A DNA stretch of 42,134 nt from positions 1 to 42,134 of the forward strand of contig WHTW01000059.1 of NCBI GenBank assembly GCA_009377525.1, in the 5' to 3' direction. Positions within the stretch are counted from its first letter, which is position 1, and every line of letters starts with the position of its first letter. The notes beneath the pieces were generated by a model. The model did no database searches and had not been told where the DNA came from. It was given only the letters and a program-made list of their open reading frames with translations. The translations under genes were made by a program, and so were the position numbers. This document shows, piece by piece, positions 1 through 8,160 of the stretch. Origin of the DNA: Rhodospirillales bacterium. GTDB taxonomy: Bacteria > Pseudomonadota > Alphaproteobacteria > Reyranellales > Reyranellaceae.

Positions 1-844
1 AACGTGCGCTGGTCTATGTCGACGACAGCGCCAACGGCCGCCTGGCCGCCGCCCTCGCCGGCATGTTCGCCGCCCGCCAGGGCGTGCTGACGACGATGCT
101 CGAACCGCCGGCCAAGGACGGTAACAGGAACAAGGGCCGTGACCGGCTGGCAGCGGCCTTCCGGGCCGTGGTAAGAACCTGCCCGAGCCCGCGGGCGAGC
201 CGGCGCCGGCGCCCGCCATTCCGCCGGTCGTGCAACTGCTCCAGGCGCGCACCGCCGACGCCGAGGATGCCCTCGCGAAGGAGGCGACCAAGGGCTACAG
301 CATCGCCTTTGTCGGCATTGCCGGGCCGACGGCGAGCAGCGCCCCGCGTTTCGAGGAGCCGCTGCATGGCCTCGCCGCCGCCTTCGACGGGCCCATCGGC
401 ATCGTCATCAACGGCGGCCGATTCCAGCTCTCGCTCGACGCGCCGATCGATATCCTGGTGCCGACCGACGGCGGCCCGGACGCCCGGCTCGCCACCGAGA
501 TCGCGCTCGCGCTTGCCGGCGCCAGCCGCGGCACGCTGAGTGTCCTGCATGTCTTCGATCCGCGCGACGACACGTTGCTGCTGCGCGGCCGCGCCAGACG
601 GCTCGGCATGTCCGTGCTGGTCGGTGCCCGCAGGCTGGGGCGGCGCAGCGGGGTGCCGGTCAAGGGCGTGACGGCCATCCATTCGCAGCCCGAGAGCGAG
701 ATCGGCCGCATCGCCCGCAGCGGCCGCTACGACCTCGTCGTGCTCGGCACGGCCCTGCGCCGCGGCGAGGCCAAGTTCCCCGGGCCGCGCACGTTGGCCA
801 TGATCCAGTCGCTGGGCGTGCCGCTGCTGCTGATCGTGCGGTGA
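1..844 (+). CDS. Cation/proton antiporter C-terminal tandem USP region (5' partial, probable frameshift)
   Basis: The gene enters from the left edge. Reading frame 3 (from base 3) encodes RALVYVDDSANGRLAAALAG, which looks like the start of a universal-stress-protein (USP) domain. From about base 173 frame 2 continues with GKNLPEPAGEP and a second USP-like domain ending VPLLLIVR and TGA at 842-844. Motifs such as ILVPTDGGPDARLA and YDLVVLGTALRRGE are typical of the cytosolic tails of CPA2/Kef-like Na+ or K+/H+ antiporters, where USP domains probably bind nucleotide. Frame 2 has stops at 122 and 140, so the change must lie between about 143 and 200. Restoring one G in the GTGG at 168-171 would join AAFRAV to GKNLPEP smoothly. 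The only in-frame start downstream is GTG at 230, in the middle of the domain, so an independent short gene is unlikely. The membrane part lies outside the window. It converges on the patatin gene 45 bases away. Confidence 0.7.
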
Positions 845-889
845 CAGATGGACCAGGGCATCACGGCGGCGCGCCGCCCGTCCGCGCGG

Positions 890-2104
890 TCAACGCATGG
901 CCGGCGACGACATGGTCGGCGACGCGAGGCCGGGCGGGCGCTTGTGCCATTCCCTGCCGGCCAGGGCCTGCTGGTAGCCGTACTCGTACAGCGCCTGCAT
1001 GTAGACCTGGTCGAACTCACCCTTCTTCGTGGGCGCGACGAAGTCGGAGCCTATGTAGGCGAGGTTGTAGTCGACGCCGTCACGCTGGCTGACGAAGTAG
1101 GTACGCAGCACGTCGTTCTGGCCGCTCGCCGCCAGCATGGTGCTGATGGCGCGGCCGGCGATGGTGATGGTCCGCCGGTCGGACATGGCCCAGTCGGGAT
1201 CGAGGCGGGCGTTGCGAATGATGTAGGCTTGGCGCTTGCGCTTCAGGGTGCGGACCACGTCGATCGAGGGCGGATAGAGGAAGAGCTGGGCGATGGCGCC
1301 GCCGTCGACATGCATCTCCTGGTATTGCCGGCCGTCGAGCTCGACGTCGATCATCACCGGCTGGAAGACTCCCGGGATCGCCGCCGAGGCGCGCAGGATC
1401 TTGCGGAACAGGTTGAGCGCTCCCGGCTTGCCGCTGGCCGCCAGGGCGCCGACGTTCCAGATCACCGGCCGCTGGGCATCGAGGTCGGTCGTGCCGATCA
1501 GCAGCAGGCGTCCCTCGCCATACTCGCGGGCGATGGCGTCGAACATCTTCTGGTCGGCGTACGTGGCGATGATCTGGGCGAGCGGCGTGGTGTCGGCCAT
1601 GGCGTCGTCGAACAAGGCCGCGCTGATGCCGCGCGGGCGAAACACCCGATCGGCGGTCATGGTCGTGTAGACCTCGCGCAAGGCGGCGTCGTGGTCGGAC
1701 CCGAGGAAGGCGAACGGCGCGATCAGGGCGCCGGTGCTGACGCCTGTCACGATCTTGAACTCGGGCCGCGTGCCGGCCCGGGTCCAGCCGTTCATCAGGC
1801 CGGCGCCGAACGCGCCGTTGTCGCCGCCGCCCGACACCGCCAGGAAGTTGACCGGCGGCAGATTGGCGAGCGTCGGCGCCTTGCCCTCGGCCTTCAAGGT
1901 CTCGATCTCGCGCGCCAGCGCTCGGCGGCCCTCCTCGATCATCAACGTCGGGTCGCCGTCGGCGAAGAATCGGGCATTGGATATGCCGAGCGGCTGGGCG
2001 CGGGCGGTATCGGCGCGCGGCACGGCCGGTCCGCGCGCAGGATGCGAGCAGGCGGTTGCGGCCAGTGCGACGGCCAGCAGCAGGAATGTGGCGAACCTAG
2101 GCAT
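890..2104 (-). CDS. Patatin-like phospholipase lipoprotein
   Basis: A 404-residue patatin-family serine hydrolase (acyl hydrolase or phospholipase A type). The N-terminus MPRFATFLLLAVALAATAC is a lipoprotein signal with the lipid-modified cysteine at residue 19, so the protein is probably anchored in the envelope. The patatin signature is complete. The glycine-rich oxyanion loop is SGGGDNGAFGAG (91-102), the nucleophile motif is GVSTG (121-125, Ser123), and the catalytic aspartate is in HVDGG (Asp267). The ATG at 2104 was chosen because it starts the signal peptide; longer in-frame extensions read through the upstream gene. It overlaps the stop of the beta-propeller gene by 8 bases, indicating translational coupling at the end of the ABC-transporter operon. 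The substrate cannot be deduced. Confidence 0.9.
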   Translation of the reverse strand: MPRFATFLLLAVALAATACSHPARGPAVPRADTARAQPLGISNARFFADGDPTLMIEEGRRALAREIETLKAEGKAPTLANLPPVNFLAVSGGGDNGAFGAGLMNGWTRAGTRPEFKIVTGVSTGALIAPFAFLGSDHDAALREVYTTMTADRVFRPRGISAALFDDAMADTTPLAQIIATYADQKMFDAIAREYGEGRLLLIGTTDLDAQRPVIWNVGALAASGKPGALNLFRKILRASAAIPGVFQPVMIDVELDGRQYQEMHVDGGAIAQLFLYPPSIDVVRTLKRKRQAYIIRNARLDPDWAMSDRRTITIAGRAISTMLAASGQNDVLRTYFVSQRDGVDYNLAYIGSDFVAPTKKGEFDQVYMQALYEYGYQQALAGREWHKRPPGLASPTMSSPAMR

Positions 2105-2945
2105 CGAGTCGCTCCAGCTTGGTGATTTCCTGCGGCGGCAGCTCGGCGAGGTAGAGGTTGCCCTGGGCGTCGCCCGAAATGCCATGCGCGCCGTTGATGG
2201 CGCCGCGGCAGCGGCCGATCAGCTTGCCGTCGGCGCTGAGCAGGCTGATGCGCGGGATCTGGTCGGTGACGAACACCAGGTCGCGGTCGTCCACCCAGAT
2301 CTGCATGGGATGATAGAAGTCGCCCCATTCGGCGAGGAAGGCGCCGGCGCGGTCGAACACCTGCACGCGGTTGTTCTCGCGGTCGCCGACCAGCACCTTG
2401 CCGAAGCGGTCGACCCAGATGGCGTGCGGCGTGGTGAAGGCGCCGGGGCCCGCGCCGGGCCCGCCCCAGGTCGCGATCAAGGTGCCGTCCAGGGCGAAGC
2501 GATGGACGCTGGAATTGCCGTAGCCGTCGGCGACGTAGATCTCGCCGTCGGCCGCCTGCGCCGCCGCGGTCGGATGGTTGAAGGGCGCATCGAGCGAGGG
2601 CCAGTGCCGCTTGCCCAGCGCCTGCAGGAGCTTGCCCGATCGGTCGAAGCGCAGAACCTGATGGGCGTCGCGGTCGGCCACCAGGATCGAACCGTCGGGC
2701 GCGGCATTGATGTAATGCGGTTCGGCCAGCGTGCCCTCGCCCCACGTGCCGGCGAGGCGGCCGTCGCGGTCGAACACCAGGACCGGCCGGTCGGTGCCGC
2801 GCTGGGCGACGTGCACGCGGCCCTCGCCGTCCACCATCAGGTCGGACAGGAAGCCGAAGCTTTCGCCCGCCGGCAGCTTCGCCCACTTGCGATGGATGGC
2901 GTAGCGCCGGTCGCCCAGGATGACGGTGTAGCGTTCGTCGGACAT
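2097..2945 (-). CDS. NHL-repeat / six-bladed beta-propeller protein
   Basis: A 282-residue protein starting MSDERYTVILGDRRYAIHRK. It consists of NHL-type propeller blades with recurring units such as GRVHVAQRGTDRPVLVFDRD, GSILVADRDAHQVLRFDRSG, GEIYVADGYGNSSVHRF and GKVLVGDRENNRVQVFDRAG, each about 45-50 residues. This architecture is shared with peptidyl-alpha-hydroxyglycine alpha-amidating lyase-like proteins and bacterial NHL proteins of unknown function. No signal peptide is visible, so it is probably cytoplasmic. Its start lies 4 bases after the stop of the NTF2-like gene and its end overlaps the patatin start, so it is co-transcribed with both. The fold assignment is firm; enzyme activity is not established. 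Upstream in-frame extension is possible but would read through the NTF2-like gene. Confidence 0.85.
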   Translation of the reverse strand: MSDERYTVILGDRRYAIHRKWAKLPAGESFGFLSDLMVDGEGRVHVAQRGTDRPVLVFDRDGRLAGTWGEGTLAEPHYINAAPDGSILVADRDAHQVLRFDRSGKLLQALGKRHWPSLDAPFNHPTAAAQAADGEIYVADGYGNSSVHRFALDGTLIATWGGPGAGPGAFTTPHAIWVDRFGKVLVGDRENNRVQVFDRAGAFLAEWGDFYHPMQIWVDDRDLVFVTDQIPRISLLSADGKLIGRCRGAINGAHGISGDAQGNLYLAELPPQEITKLERLDA

Positions 2946-2949
2946 CGGA

Positions 2950-3432
2950 CTATTGCGGCGTGCCCGCTCCCTTGCCGGCGTTGTACATGTAGCAGCGAAT
3001 CTTCCAGCCCGCTTGGGTGCGCCGGAAGATGACGACGATGTTGAACGACTCCGTCGCCTCGGCACCGCTTGCCAGTGTCTTGATGCGGCCCGTGCTCGTG
3101 GCGCGCAGCCAGGCCATGTCGCCCGCCACCTCGGCCTCCTTGATCGCGAAGGCAAGATCGAGCTTCTGGGTCGCGAACACCTGCCGGTACGCGGCGCGCA
3201 AGGCCTGCGTGCCGGCCGCGGCCGGGAGGTTGTCGCGGATGAAGACACCGTCGGACGTGTAGAGCGCCACCAGGGCGTCGGCCGTGCCCCAGCGCAACCC
3301 GGCGGCATAGCGCTCCATGATGACGAGGAGCTGGGCGGGATCGTCCGACGGCTGGGCCCGGGCGCTGCCGACCAGGGCGACGGCTGCACCGGCCAGCACG
3401 GCCCGGCGCGACGTACGGCTCGGATTGGACAC
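2950..3432 (-). CDS. Exported NTF2-like (SnoaL/DUF4440-type) protein
   Basis: A 160-residue protein with a twin-arginine-like leader (SNPSRTSRRAVLAGAAVAL...SARA) and an NTF2-like domain: QLLVIMERYAAGLRWGTADALVALYTSDGVF, then the end FRRTQAGWKIRCYMYN. These small alpha+beta barrels serve as cone-shaped enzymes (isomerases, cyclases) or ligand binders. None of the sequence fixes the reaction. The GTG at 3432 was chosen because GGAGGGGAG lies 6 bases upstream and because it gives a normal-length Tat leader. A TTG at 3474 would also be in frame and would abut the upstream permease stop. It sits between the transporter permease and the beta-propeller gene and probably belongs to the same transcript. 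Confidence 0.8.
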   Translation of the reverse strand: MSNPSRTSRRAVLAGAAVALVGSARAQPSDDPAQLLVIMERYAAGLRWGTADALVALYTSDGVFIRDNLPAAAGTQALRAAYRQVFATQKLDLAFAIKEAEVAGDMAWLRATSTGRIKTLASGAEATESFNIVVIFRRTQAGWKIRCYMYNAGKGAGTPQ

Positions 3433-3474
3433 CAGGCTCTCCCCTCCAGTGGTCGCGGCATTGTAGCCGATCAA

Positions 3475-4317
3475 TCAGCCCACGCGCAGCAGGCGCAGAC
3501 GCGGGTCCAGCAGGTCGCGCAGGCCGTCGCCCAGCATGTTGAGGCCGAGCACGGCGAGCGCGATGGCAAGGCCCGGCCAGATCGCGAGCTCGGGCGCCTG
3601 GAAGATGTAGGTCTGGGCGTCGCGCAGCATCCGGCCCCACGACGGTACGGGCGGCTGCGCGCCGAGGCCGAGATAGCTGAGGCCCGCCTCGGCCAGGATG
3701 GCGACGGCGAACTGGATGGTCGCCTGCACGATCAGGACGCTGGCGATATTGGGGAGCACGTGCCGCAGCGTGATGCCGACCGGCCCCTGCCCCATCGCCG
3801 TCGCCGCGCGGATGAAATCGCGGCTCCACATGGAGAGCGCCGCACCCCGTGTGACGCGGGCGAACACCGGGATGTTGAAGATGGCGATGGCCAGGATCGC
3901 GTTCTGCGCACTGGCGCCCAGCACCGAGGTGATCAGGATCGCGATCAGCACGGCGGGAAAGGCGAAGATCAGGTCCGAGGTGCGCGACAGGGCCTCGTCG
4001 ACCCAGCCGCCGCGCGCCGCCGCCCAGGCACCGAGCGCGACGCCGATCGTGAGACCGATGGCGACGGCGATCAGGCCGACGGTGATCGAGGTCTGCGCGC
4101 CCACCATGATGCGCGAGAGCACGTCGCGGCCGAGATGGTCCGTCCCCAGCGGATAGGCCGTCGACGACGGCATCAGCTTGGCGCGCATGTTCAGGGTGTC
4201 GATCGGGTGGGGCGTCCAGAGCACCGAGACCAGCGCCGTGCCGACGAACAGCAGCAGCAGGACGGCGCCGATCTGGAAGCCGACATGGCGCGCGGCGCGG
4301 GCGCGGAAGGTGTTCAT
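3475..4317 (-). CDS. ABC transporter permease, DppC/OppC family
   Basis: A 280-residue inner-membrane permease of a peptide/nickel-type importer. It has an N-terminal transmembrane segment (FQIGAVLLLLFVGTALVSVL), the family sequence YPLGTDHLGRDVLSRI, and a cluster of later helices. The EAA loop that contacts the ATPase is EAGLSYLGLGAQPPVPSWG near residue 210. Length and order match DppC. It starts 10 bases after the stop of the DppB-like gene. The partner ATPase genes (DppD and DppF type) are absent from the window, so this complex must borrow ATPases encoded elsewhere or the operon has been split. Confidence 0.93.
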   Translation of the reverse strand: MNTFRARAARHVGFQIGAVLLLLFVGTALVSVLWTPHPIDTLNMRAKLMPSSTAYPLGTDHLGRDVLSRIMVGAQTSITVGLIAVAIGLTIGVALGAWAAARGGWVDEALSRTSDLIFAFPAVLIAILITSVLGASAQNAILAIAIFNIPVFARVTRGAALSMWSRDFIRAATAMGQGPVGITLRHVLPNIASVLIVQATIQFAVAILAEAGLSYLGLGAQPPVPSWGRMLRDAQTYIFQAPELAIWPGLAIALAVLGLNMLGDGLRDLLDPRLRLLRVG

Positions 4318-4327
4318 GCCCGCACGT

Positions 4328-5272
4328 TCATGCTCTTACTCGGGGCCTGGGATCGAGCAGCGCGTAGGCGAGATCGACCAGCAGGTTGACGGTGAGAACC
4401 AGGATCGTGAACAGGATGACCACGTTCTTGATCACGACCAGGTCGCGGTTGTTGATCGAATCGTAGACGAGCTGGCCGACGCCGGGCAGGCGGAACACGC
4501 TTTCGATGATGACGGCGCCCGCCACCAGGAAACCGGCGATCAGGCCGGCCACGGTCGTCACCGGAATCAGGGCATTGCGCAAGGCATGGCGGAACAGCAC
4601 GACGCGCTCGGGCGCGCCCTTGGCGCGGGCGGTGCGGACATAGTCCTCGCGCAGGGTGTCGAGCATGGCCGAGCGCGTGACGCGCGCGAGGATGGCGATC
4701 TCGCCCAGCGACAGCGACAATGCCGGCAGGATCAGCGCGTGCACCGACTTCAGCGGCTCCTGCCAGCCCGGGAAGCCGCCGGCGGGGAACCATTGCCAGG
4801 TCACGGCGAAGGCCAGCACCAGCACGATGCCGAACCAGAAGTTCGGCATCGAGATGCCGATCTGGGTGAAGCCCATGACGCCCCAGTCGCCAGGCCGGCG
4901 ATGCTTCCAGGCGGCGAACACGCCGAGCGGGATGGCGACCAGCGTCGCCCAGGAAAGCGCCATGGCGCCGAGCGGCAGGGTGACGACCAGGCGGTCGCCG
5001 ATCAGCTTGGCGACCGAGGTGCCGTAGGCATGGCTGTTGCCGAGATTGAAGGTCAGCAGACCGCCGATCCACTGCAGGTAGCGCGTGATCAGCGGCTGAT
5101 CGAAGCCGTACTTGGCGCGAAGCGCGGCCAGCGTATCGGGCCGCGCGTCGGTGCCCAGCATGACCAGCGCCGGATCGCCGGGCAGCACCTCGACCACGGC
5201 GAACACGACGACCGTGGCGAGCGCGAGCGTCACCAGCGTGGCGGCGAGGCGGCGGGAGAGGAATTCAAGCAT
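4328..5272 (-). CDS. ABC transporter permease, DppB/OppB family
   Basis: A 314-residue inner-membrane permease. The N-terminus MLEFLSRRLAATLVTLALATVVVF is the usual DppB first helix, followed by LPGDPALVMLGTDA and a long periplasmic loop. The C-terminal EAA region includes FLVAGAVIIESVFRLPGVGQ. The ATG at 5272 is preceded by GGAGGAAG about 10 bases upstream. That sequence is the outer edge of the palindromic repeat at 5283-5397, so the repeat seems to provide the ribosome binding site. The protein pairs with the DppC-like permease just downstream to form the translocation pore for peptides or a related substrate. Confidence 0.93.
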   Translation of the reverse strand: MLEFLSRRLAATLVTLALATVVVFAVVEVLPGDPALVMLGTDARPDTLAALRAKYGFDQPLITRYLQWIGGLLTFNLGNSHAYGTSVAKLIGDRLVVTLPLGAMALSWATLVAIPLGVFAAWKHRRPGDWGVMGFTQIGISMPNFWFGIVLVLAFAVTWQWFPAGGFPGWQEPLKSVHALILPALSLSLGEIAILARVTRSAMLDTLREDYVRTARAKGAPERVVLFRHALRNALIPVTTVAGLIAGFLVAGAVIIESVFRLPGVGQLVYDSINNRDLVVIKNVVILFTILVLTVNLLVDLAYALLDPRPRVRA

Positions 5273-5282
5273 GCTGTAAGAC

Positions 5283-5397
5283 CTTCCTCCCCAGCGAAGC
5301 TGGGGAGGTGGCGCCGTCATACGGCGACGGAGGGGTCATGGGCCTCATGACCCCTCCGTCCGCTGCGCGGACACCTCCCCACTTCGTGGGGAGGAAG
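5283..5397. repeat. Large imperfect palindromic repeat between transporter genes
   Basis: The outer arms are CTTCCTCCCCAGCGAAGC on the left and the matching CCACTTCGTGGGGAGGAAG on the right. Inner arms GACGGAGGGGTCATG and CATGACCCCTCCGTC surround a very short loop. Each outer arm can also fold alone (CTCCCC...GGGGAG). It sits between the binding-protein stop (5405) and the dppB-like start (5272). In minus-strand RNA it could form a long hairpin that stabilises or attenuates the transcript between the binding protein and the permeases. It resembles dispersed intergenic palindromes known in alphaproteobacteria. There is no coding content. Confidence 0.85.
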
Positions 5398-5404
5398 ACA
5401 TCCG

Positions 5405-6922
5405 TCACTTCCAGTGCACGCCCGTCAGATCGAGCTGAGGCGTCGGCGAGTTCTCCCACAGGCCGACGAGGTCCTTCTTCCACACGCCGATCTTGGCGAG
5501 CTGGAACAGGTAACCGTTCGCCGCATCGCGGGCGATGATCTGCTGGGCTTCCTTCAGGAGCTGGTCGCGCTTGGCGAAGTCGGTGGCGGCCACGACCTCG
5601 CGCCACTTGGCCTTGAACTCGGGCGAGTTGTAGCCCCAGTAGTAGCCGTCGCGGGCATAGCGATCGAGGTCGTTGGCCTCGGTGTGGGCGACGATGGTGA
5701 GGTCGTAGTTGCGTTCCTTGAACGCCTCGGAGAGCCATTGCGGCCATTGCAGCTGGGTGATCGCGAGCTTGATGCCGATCTTGCCGAGCTGGTTGGCGAT
5801 CACTTCGCCGGCGCGCTGGGCGTAGCCCACCGGCGGCAGCTTGAGGCTGGCCTCGAAGCCGTTGGGGTAGCCTGCCTCGGCGAGCAGCGCCTTGGCCTTG
5901 GCGATGTCGAAGGGATAGGTCTTGGTGAGATCGACATAGGCCTTGTTGTGCGGCGCGAAGTGGCTGCCGATCGGCACGCCGAAGCCCGATTCGGCCGAGA
6001 TGATCTCCTCGCGGTTGATGGCGTGGGCGATCGCCTGGCGCACCTTGGGATTGTCGAACGGCTTCTTGCCGTTGTTGGTCGACAGGATCACCTCGCCCTC
6101 CGTCGTGCCGACGATGACGACGAAGCGCGGATCCTTCTTCAGGCGCTCGACCAGCTCGGGCGCCTGGAAGCCCGGGAAGGCGCCGACGTCGCCGGCGAGA
6201 AGCGCGCTGACCTGCGCCGACGGGTCCTTCACGATCTTGAAGATCACCGTGTTGAGCTTGATCGAACCCGGATCGCGATAGGTCGGTGACTTCACCAGGG
6301 TAATCGAATCGCCCTCCTTGCGCTCCTTGAACATGAACGGTCCGGTGCCGATCGGCTTCTTGTCGTTGGTCGGCGCCGATTTGGGATGCATGATGCCGGC
6401 GTCGCCCAGCGACAGGCTGTAGAGCAGGAAGGAGTTGGGCGACTTCAGGGTCACCTTCACCGTCGAGGGATCGACCACCTCGACCTTCTCGATGTCGGTG
6501 TAGAGCGACTTGGCCGGAACGGTGGAGTCCGGCGCGAACAGTCGGTCGAGCGAGAACTTCACCACCGAGGCGTCGAGCGGCTCGCCGTCATGGAACTTCA
6601 CGCCCTTCCTGATCTTGAAGACGTATTCCTTGCCGTCCTCGGAGATGTTCCAGCTCTCGGCGAGGCCCGGGCCGATCGCACCGGTGCGGTCGATGCGGCC
6701 CAGCGCCTCGAAGATGCTGGGCGTGGTGACCTCGCGGATGGCGGCAGCGGCGTTCTTGGTCGGGTCGAGCACGGGTGGCTCGAGCGACATGCCGATCACC
6801 AGCCGGTCCTTGGCCGGCCCCTGCGCGCGGGCCTCGGAAAACACGGCCTCGGTGCCGAGCACCGACAAGGTCGCCAGCGCGCCGGCGGCGCCGAACAGAT
6901 GACGGCGGGAAAGTGCGTCCAC
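5405..6922 (-). CDS. Peptide-type ABC transporter substrate-binding protein (family 5)
   Basis: A 505-residue periplasmic binding protein of the DppA/OppA (SBP_bac_5) family. It has a twin-arginine-like leader (SRRHLFGAAGALATLSVLG, ending ARAQ) and then the usual start RLVIGMSLEPPVLDPTKN. The family signature LAESWNISEDGKEYVFKIRKG follows near residues 85-110, with VKFHDGEPL just after. The GTG start at 6922 has GAGGAGGGG 6 bases upstream. It lies upstream of the two permeases and downstream of the P1-family peptidase. The ligand could be a peptide, but the same family also binds nickel, opines or glutathione, and the sequence alone does not decide this. Confidence 0.93.
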   Translation of the reverse strand: MDALSRRHLFGAAGALATLSVLGTEAVFSEARAQGPAKDRLVIGMSLEPPVLDPTKNAAAAIREVTTPSIFEALGRIDRTGAIGPGLAESWNISEDGKEYVFKIRKGVKFHDGEPLDASVVKFSLDRLFAPDSTVPAKSLYTDIEKVEVVDPSTVKVTLKSPNSFLLYSLSLGDAGIMHPKSAPTNDKKPIGTGPFMFKERKEGDSITLVKSPTYRDPGSIKLNTVIFKIVKDPSAQVSALLAGDVGAFPGFQAPELVERLKKDPRFVVIVGTTEGEVILSTNNGKKPFDNPKVRQAIAHAINREEIISAESGFGVPIGSHFAPHNKAYVDLTKTYPFDIAKAKALLAEAGYPNGFEASLKLPPVGYAQRAGEVIANQLGKIGIKLAITQLQWPQWLSEAFKERNYDLTIVAHTEANDLDRYARDGYYWGYNSPEFKAKWREVVAATDFAKRDQLLKEAQQIIARDAANGYLFQLAKIGVWKKDLVGLWENSPTPQLDLTGVHWK

Positions 6923-6956
6923 GGAAAACCCCTCCTCTTGAAGTCAGCCAAGTCTA

Positions 6957-7985
6957 TCAGCGGCCGAACACGTCCCGCCAGCCGCGCGCGGCGCCCAGCG
7001 TGGCGGCATGGTAGACGCCGCGCGCCACGGCGCGGGCCAGGCAATCCGCAGCCAGCGTGCCGAGTTCGGCCAAAGCCAGCGGATCGCCGCCGAGATCGTG
7101 GCGACCCGTGGCGATGGCGAACACCGTGTCACCGTCCTGAGGCGTATGCACCGGGCGGATGGAGCGCGCGAGCCCGTCCTGCGCCATCACCGCCAGACGC
7201 TTGGCCGAGGCCTTGTCCAGCCGGGCATTGGTCGCGACGACGGCGATGGTGGTATTGGCGCGCGGATCGGCGCGCGCCGCGTCGGCGGGATCGTGCGGGA
7301 GGTCGGCGCGATTGTGCGACACCGGCAGCGCAAGCCCGCGCGCCGGCGGCGGCAGGCCGCCGAACTCCTTGTCCTGCTCCAGCGCCCACGCCCAGAACTG
7401 CGGCATGTCGCCCATGGTCGTGTAGCCGCGTGCGTTCACGGCAACCAGCGCGCCGACCTGCAGACCGCTCGCGGGGTCGACGGCCGAGGCGCTGCCCAGC
7501 CCGCCCTTGAGATCGCCCGCCTTGGCGCCCATGCCGGCGCCGGCATTGCCGAGCGCAAAGTCGCGCGCGGCCGCGGCCGACGCCTCGTAGGCGAGCTCGC
7601 GATAGGGCGGCCAGTCCCAGTGCTTGTCGCCGCCGTTCAACAGGTCGAACAGGATCGCCGTCGGCACGATCGGCACGACCACGTCGGCGATGGCCACACC
7701 GCGGCCCTGTTCGCGCAGCCAGCGCATGACGCCATCGCTCGACGACAGGCCGAACGCCGAGCCGCCCGAAAGGCAGATCGCGTCGATGCGGTCGACGCGG
7801 CACGACGGATCGAGCAGGTCGGTCTCCCGCGTGCCCGGCGCGCCCCCGCGCACATCGACCGAGGCTACTGACGGCCGCTCGCACAGCACGACGCTGACGC
7901 CCGAGCGCAGGCGCTGGTCCTCGCGGTTGCCGACCAGGACGCCGTCGACGTCGGTGACGAGGTTTCTAGAGCCGGGGCGGAGCAT
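6957..7985 (-). CDS. P1-family peptidase (DmpA / L-aminopeptidase-D-esterase type)
   Basis: A 342-residue Ntn-fold peptidase of the DmpA family. Recognisable blocks are the N-terminal NLVTDVDGVLVGN, the core CLSGGSAFGLSSSDGVMRWL (71-90), GNAGAGMGAKAG (146-157), and RANTTIAVVATNARLDK (242-258). In this family the precursor cleaves itself to expose a threonine or serine nucleophile. Here the probable site is Asn244-Thr245 within ANTTI; the exact bond is inferred. Family members release N-terminal residues from peptides, some with D-amino acids or beta-peptides. No signal peptide is seen. It lies 34 bases upstream of the peptide-binding-protein gene on the same strand, which fits use of imported peptides. 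Confidence 0.9.
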   Translation of the reverse strand: MLRPGSRNLVTDVDGVLVGNREDQRLRSGVSVVLCERPSVASVDVRGGAPGTRETDLLDPSCRVDRIDAICLSGGSAFGLSSSDGVMRWLREQGRGVAIADVVVPIVPTAILFDLLNGGDKHWDWPPYRELAYEASAAAARDFALGNAGAGMGAKAGDLKGGLGSASAVDPASGLQVGALVAVNARGYTTMGDMPQFWAWALEQDKEFGGLPPPARGLALPVSHNRADLPHDPADAARADPRANTTIAVVATNARLDKASAKRLAVMAQDGLARSIRPVHTPQDGDTVFAIATGRHDLGGDPLALAELGTLAADCLARAVARGVYHAATLGAARGWRDVFGR

Positions 7986-8008
7986 GGTCGTCGCCTACAG
8001 CACCAGCA

Positions 8009-8121
8009 CCACCTCACCCTGAGGAGCGCACGAAGTGCGCGTCTCGAAGGGTAGGCAACAGTCTTGGTGTTGCCCACCCTTCGAGACGCCGTGCTTCGCA
8101 CGGCTCCTCAGGGTGAGGTGG
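8009..8121. repeat. Long palindromic intergenic repeat
   Basis: The perfect outer arms are CCACCTCACCCTGAGGAGC (8009-8027) and GCTCCTCAGGGTGAGGTGG (8103-8121). Inner arms GTCTCGAAGGGT and ACCCTTCGAGAC, plus small side hairpins (GCGCACGAAGTGCGC and GTGCTTCGCAC), give a clover-like fold. It fills most of the gap between rlmI and the P1 peptidase gene. It belongs to a different sequence family from the repeat at 5283. Alphaproteobacterial genomes often carry many copies of such elements; copy number here cannot be judged from one window. Confidence 0.88.
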
Positions 8122-8160
8122 GGGTGTGGGGCCAGTGTTCGAAACATCTGCGTCTGTCCA

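Noticed and set aside
865..878. Short palindrome GGCGGCGCGCCGCC between converging genes as a terminator
   Set aside because: It has no loop and no U run; common by chance in this base composition.
848..2125. 425-codon open frame antisense to the patatin gene
   Set aside because: Composition is Arg/Gly/Ala/Asp-rich with no domain, and it mirrors a conserved gene on the other strand. Such shadows are expected at this GC content.
2953..4389. 478-codon plus-strand open frame across the NTF2-like and permease genes
   Set aside because: It spans two real minus-strand genes and their junction, has low-complexity Arg/Gln/Asp-rich sequence and shows no motif.
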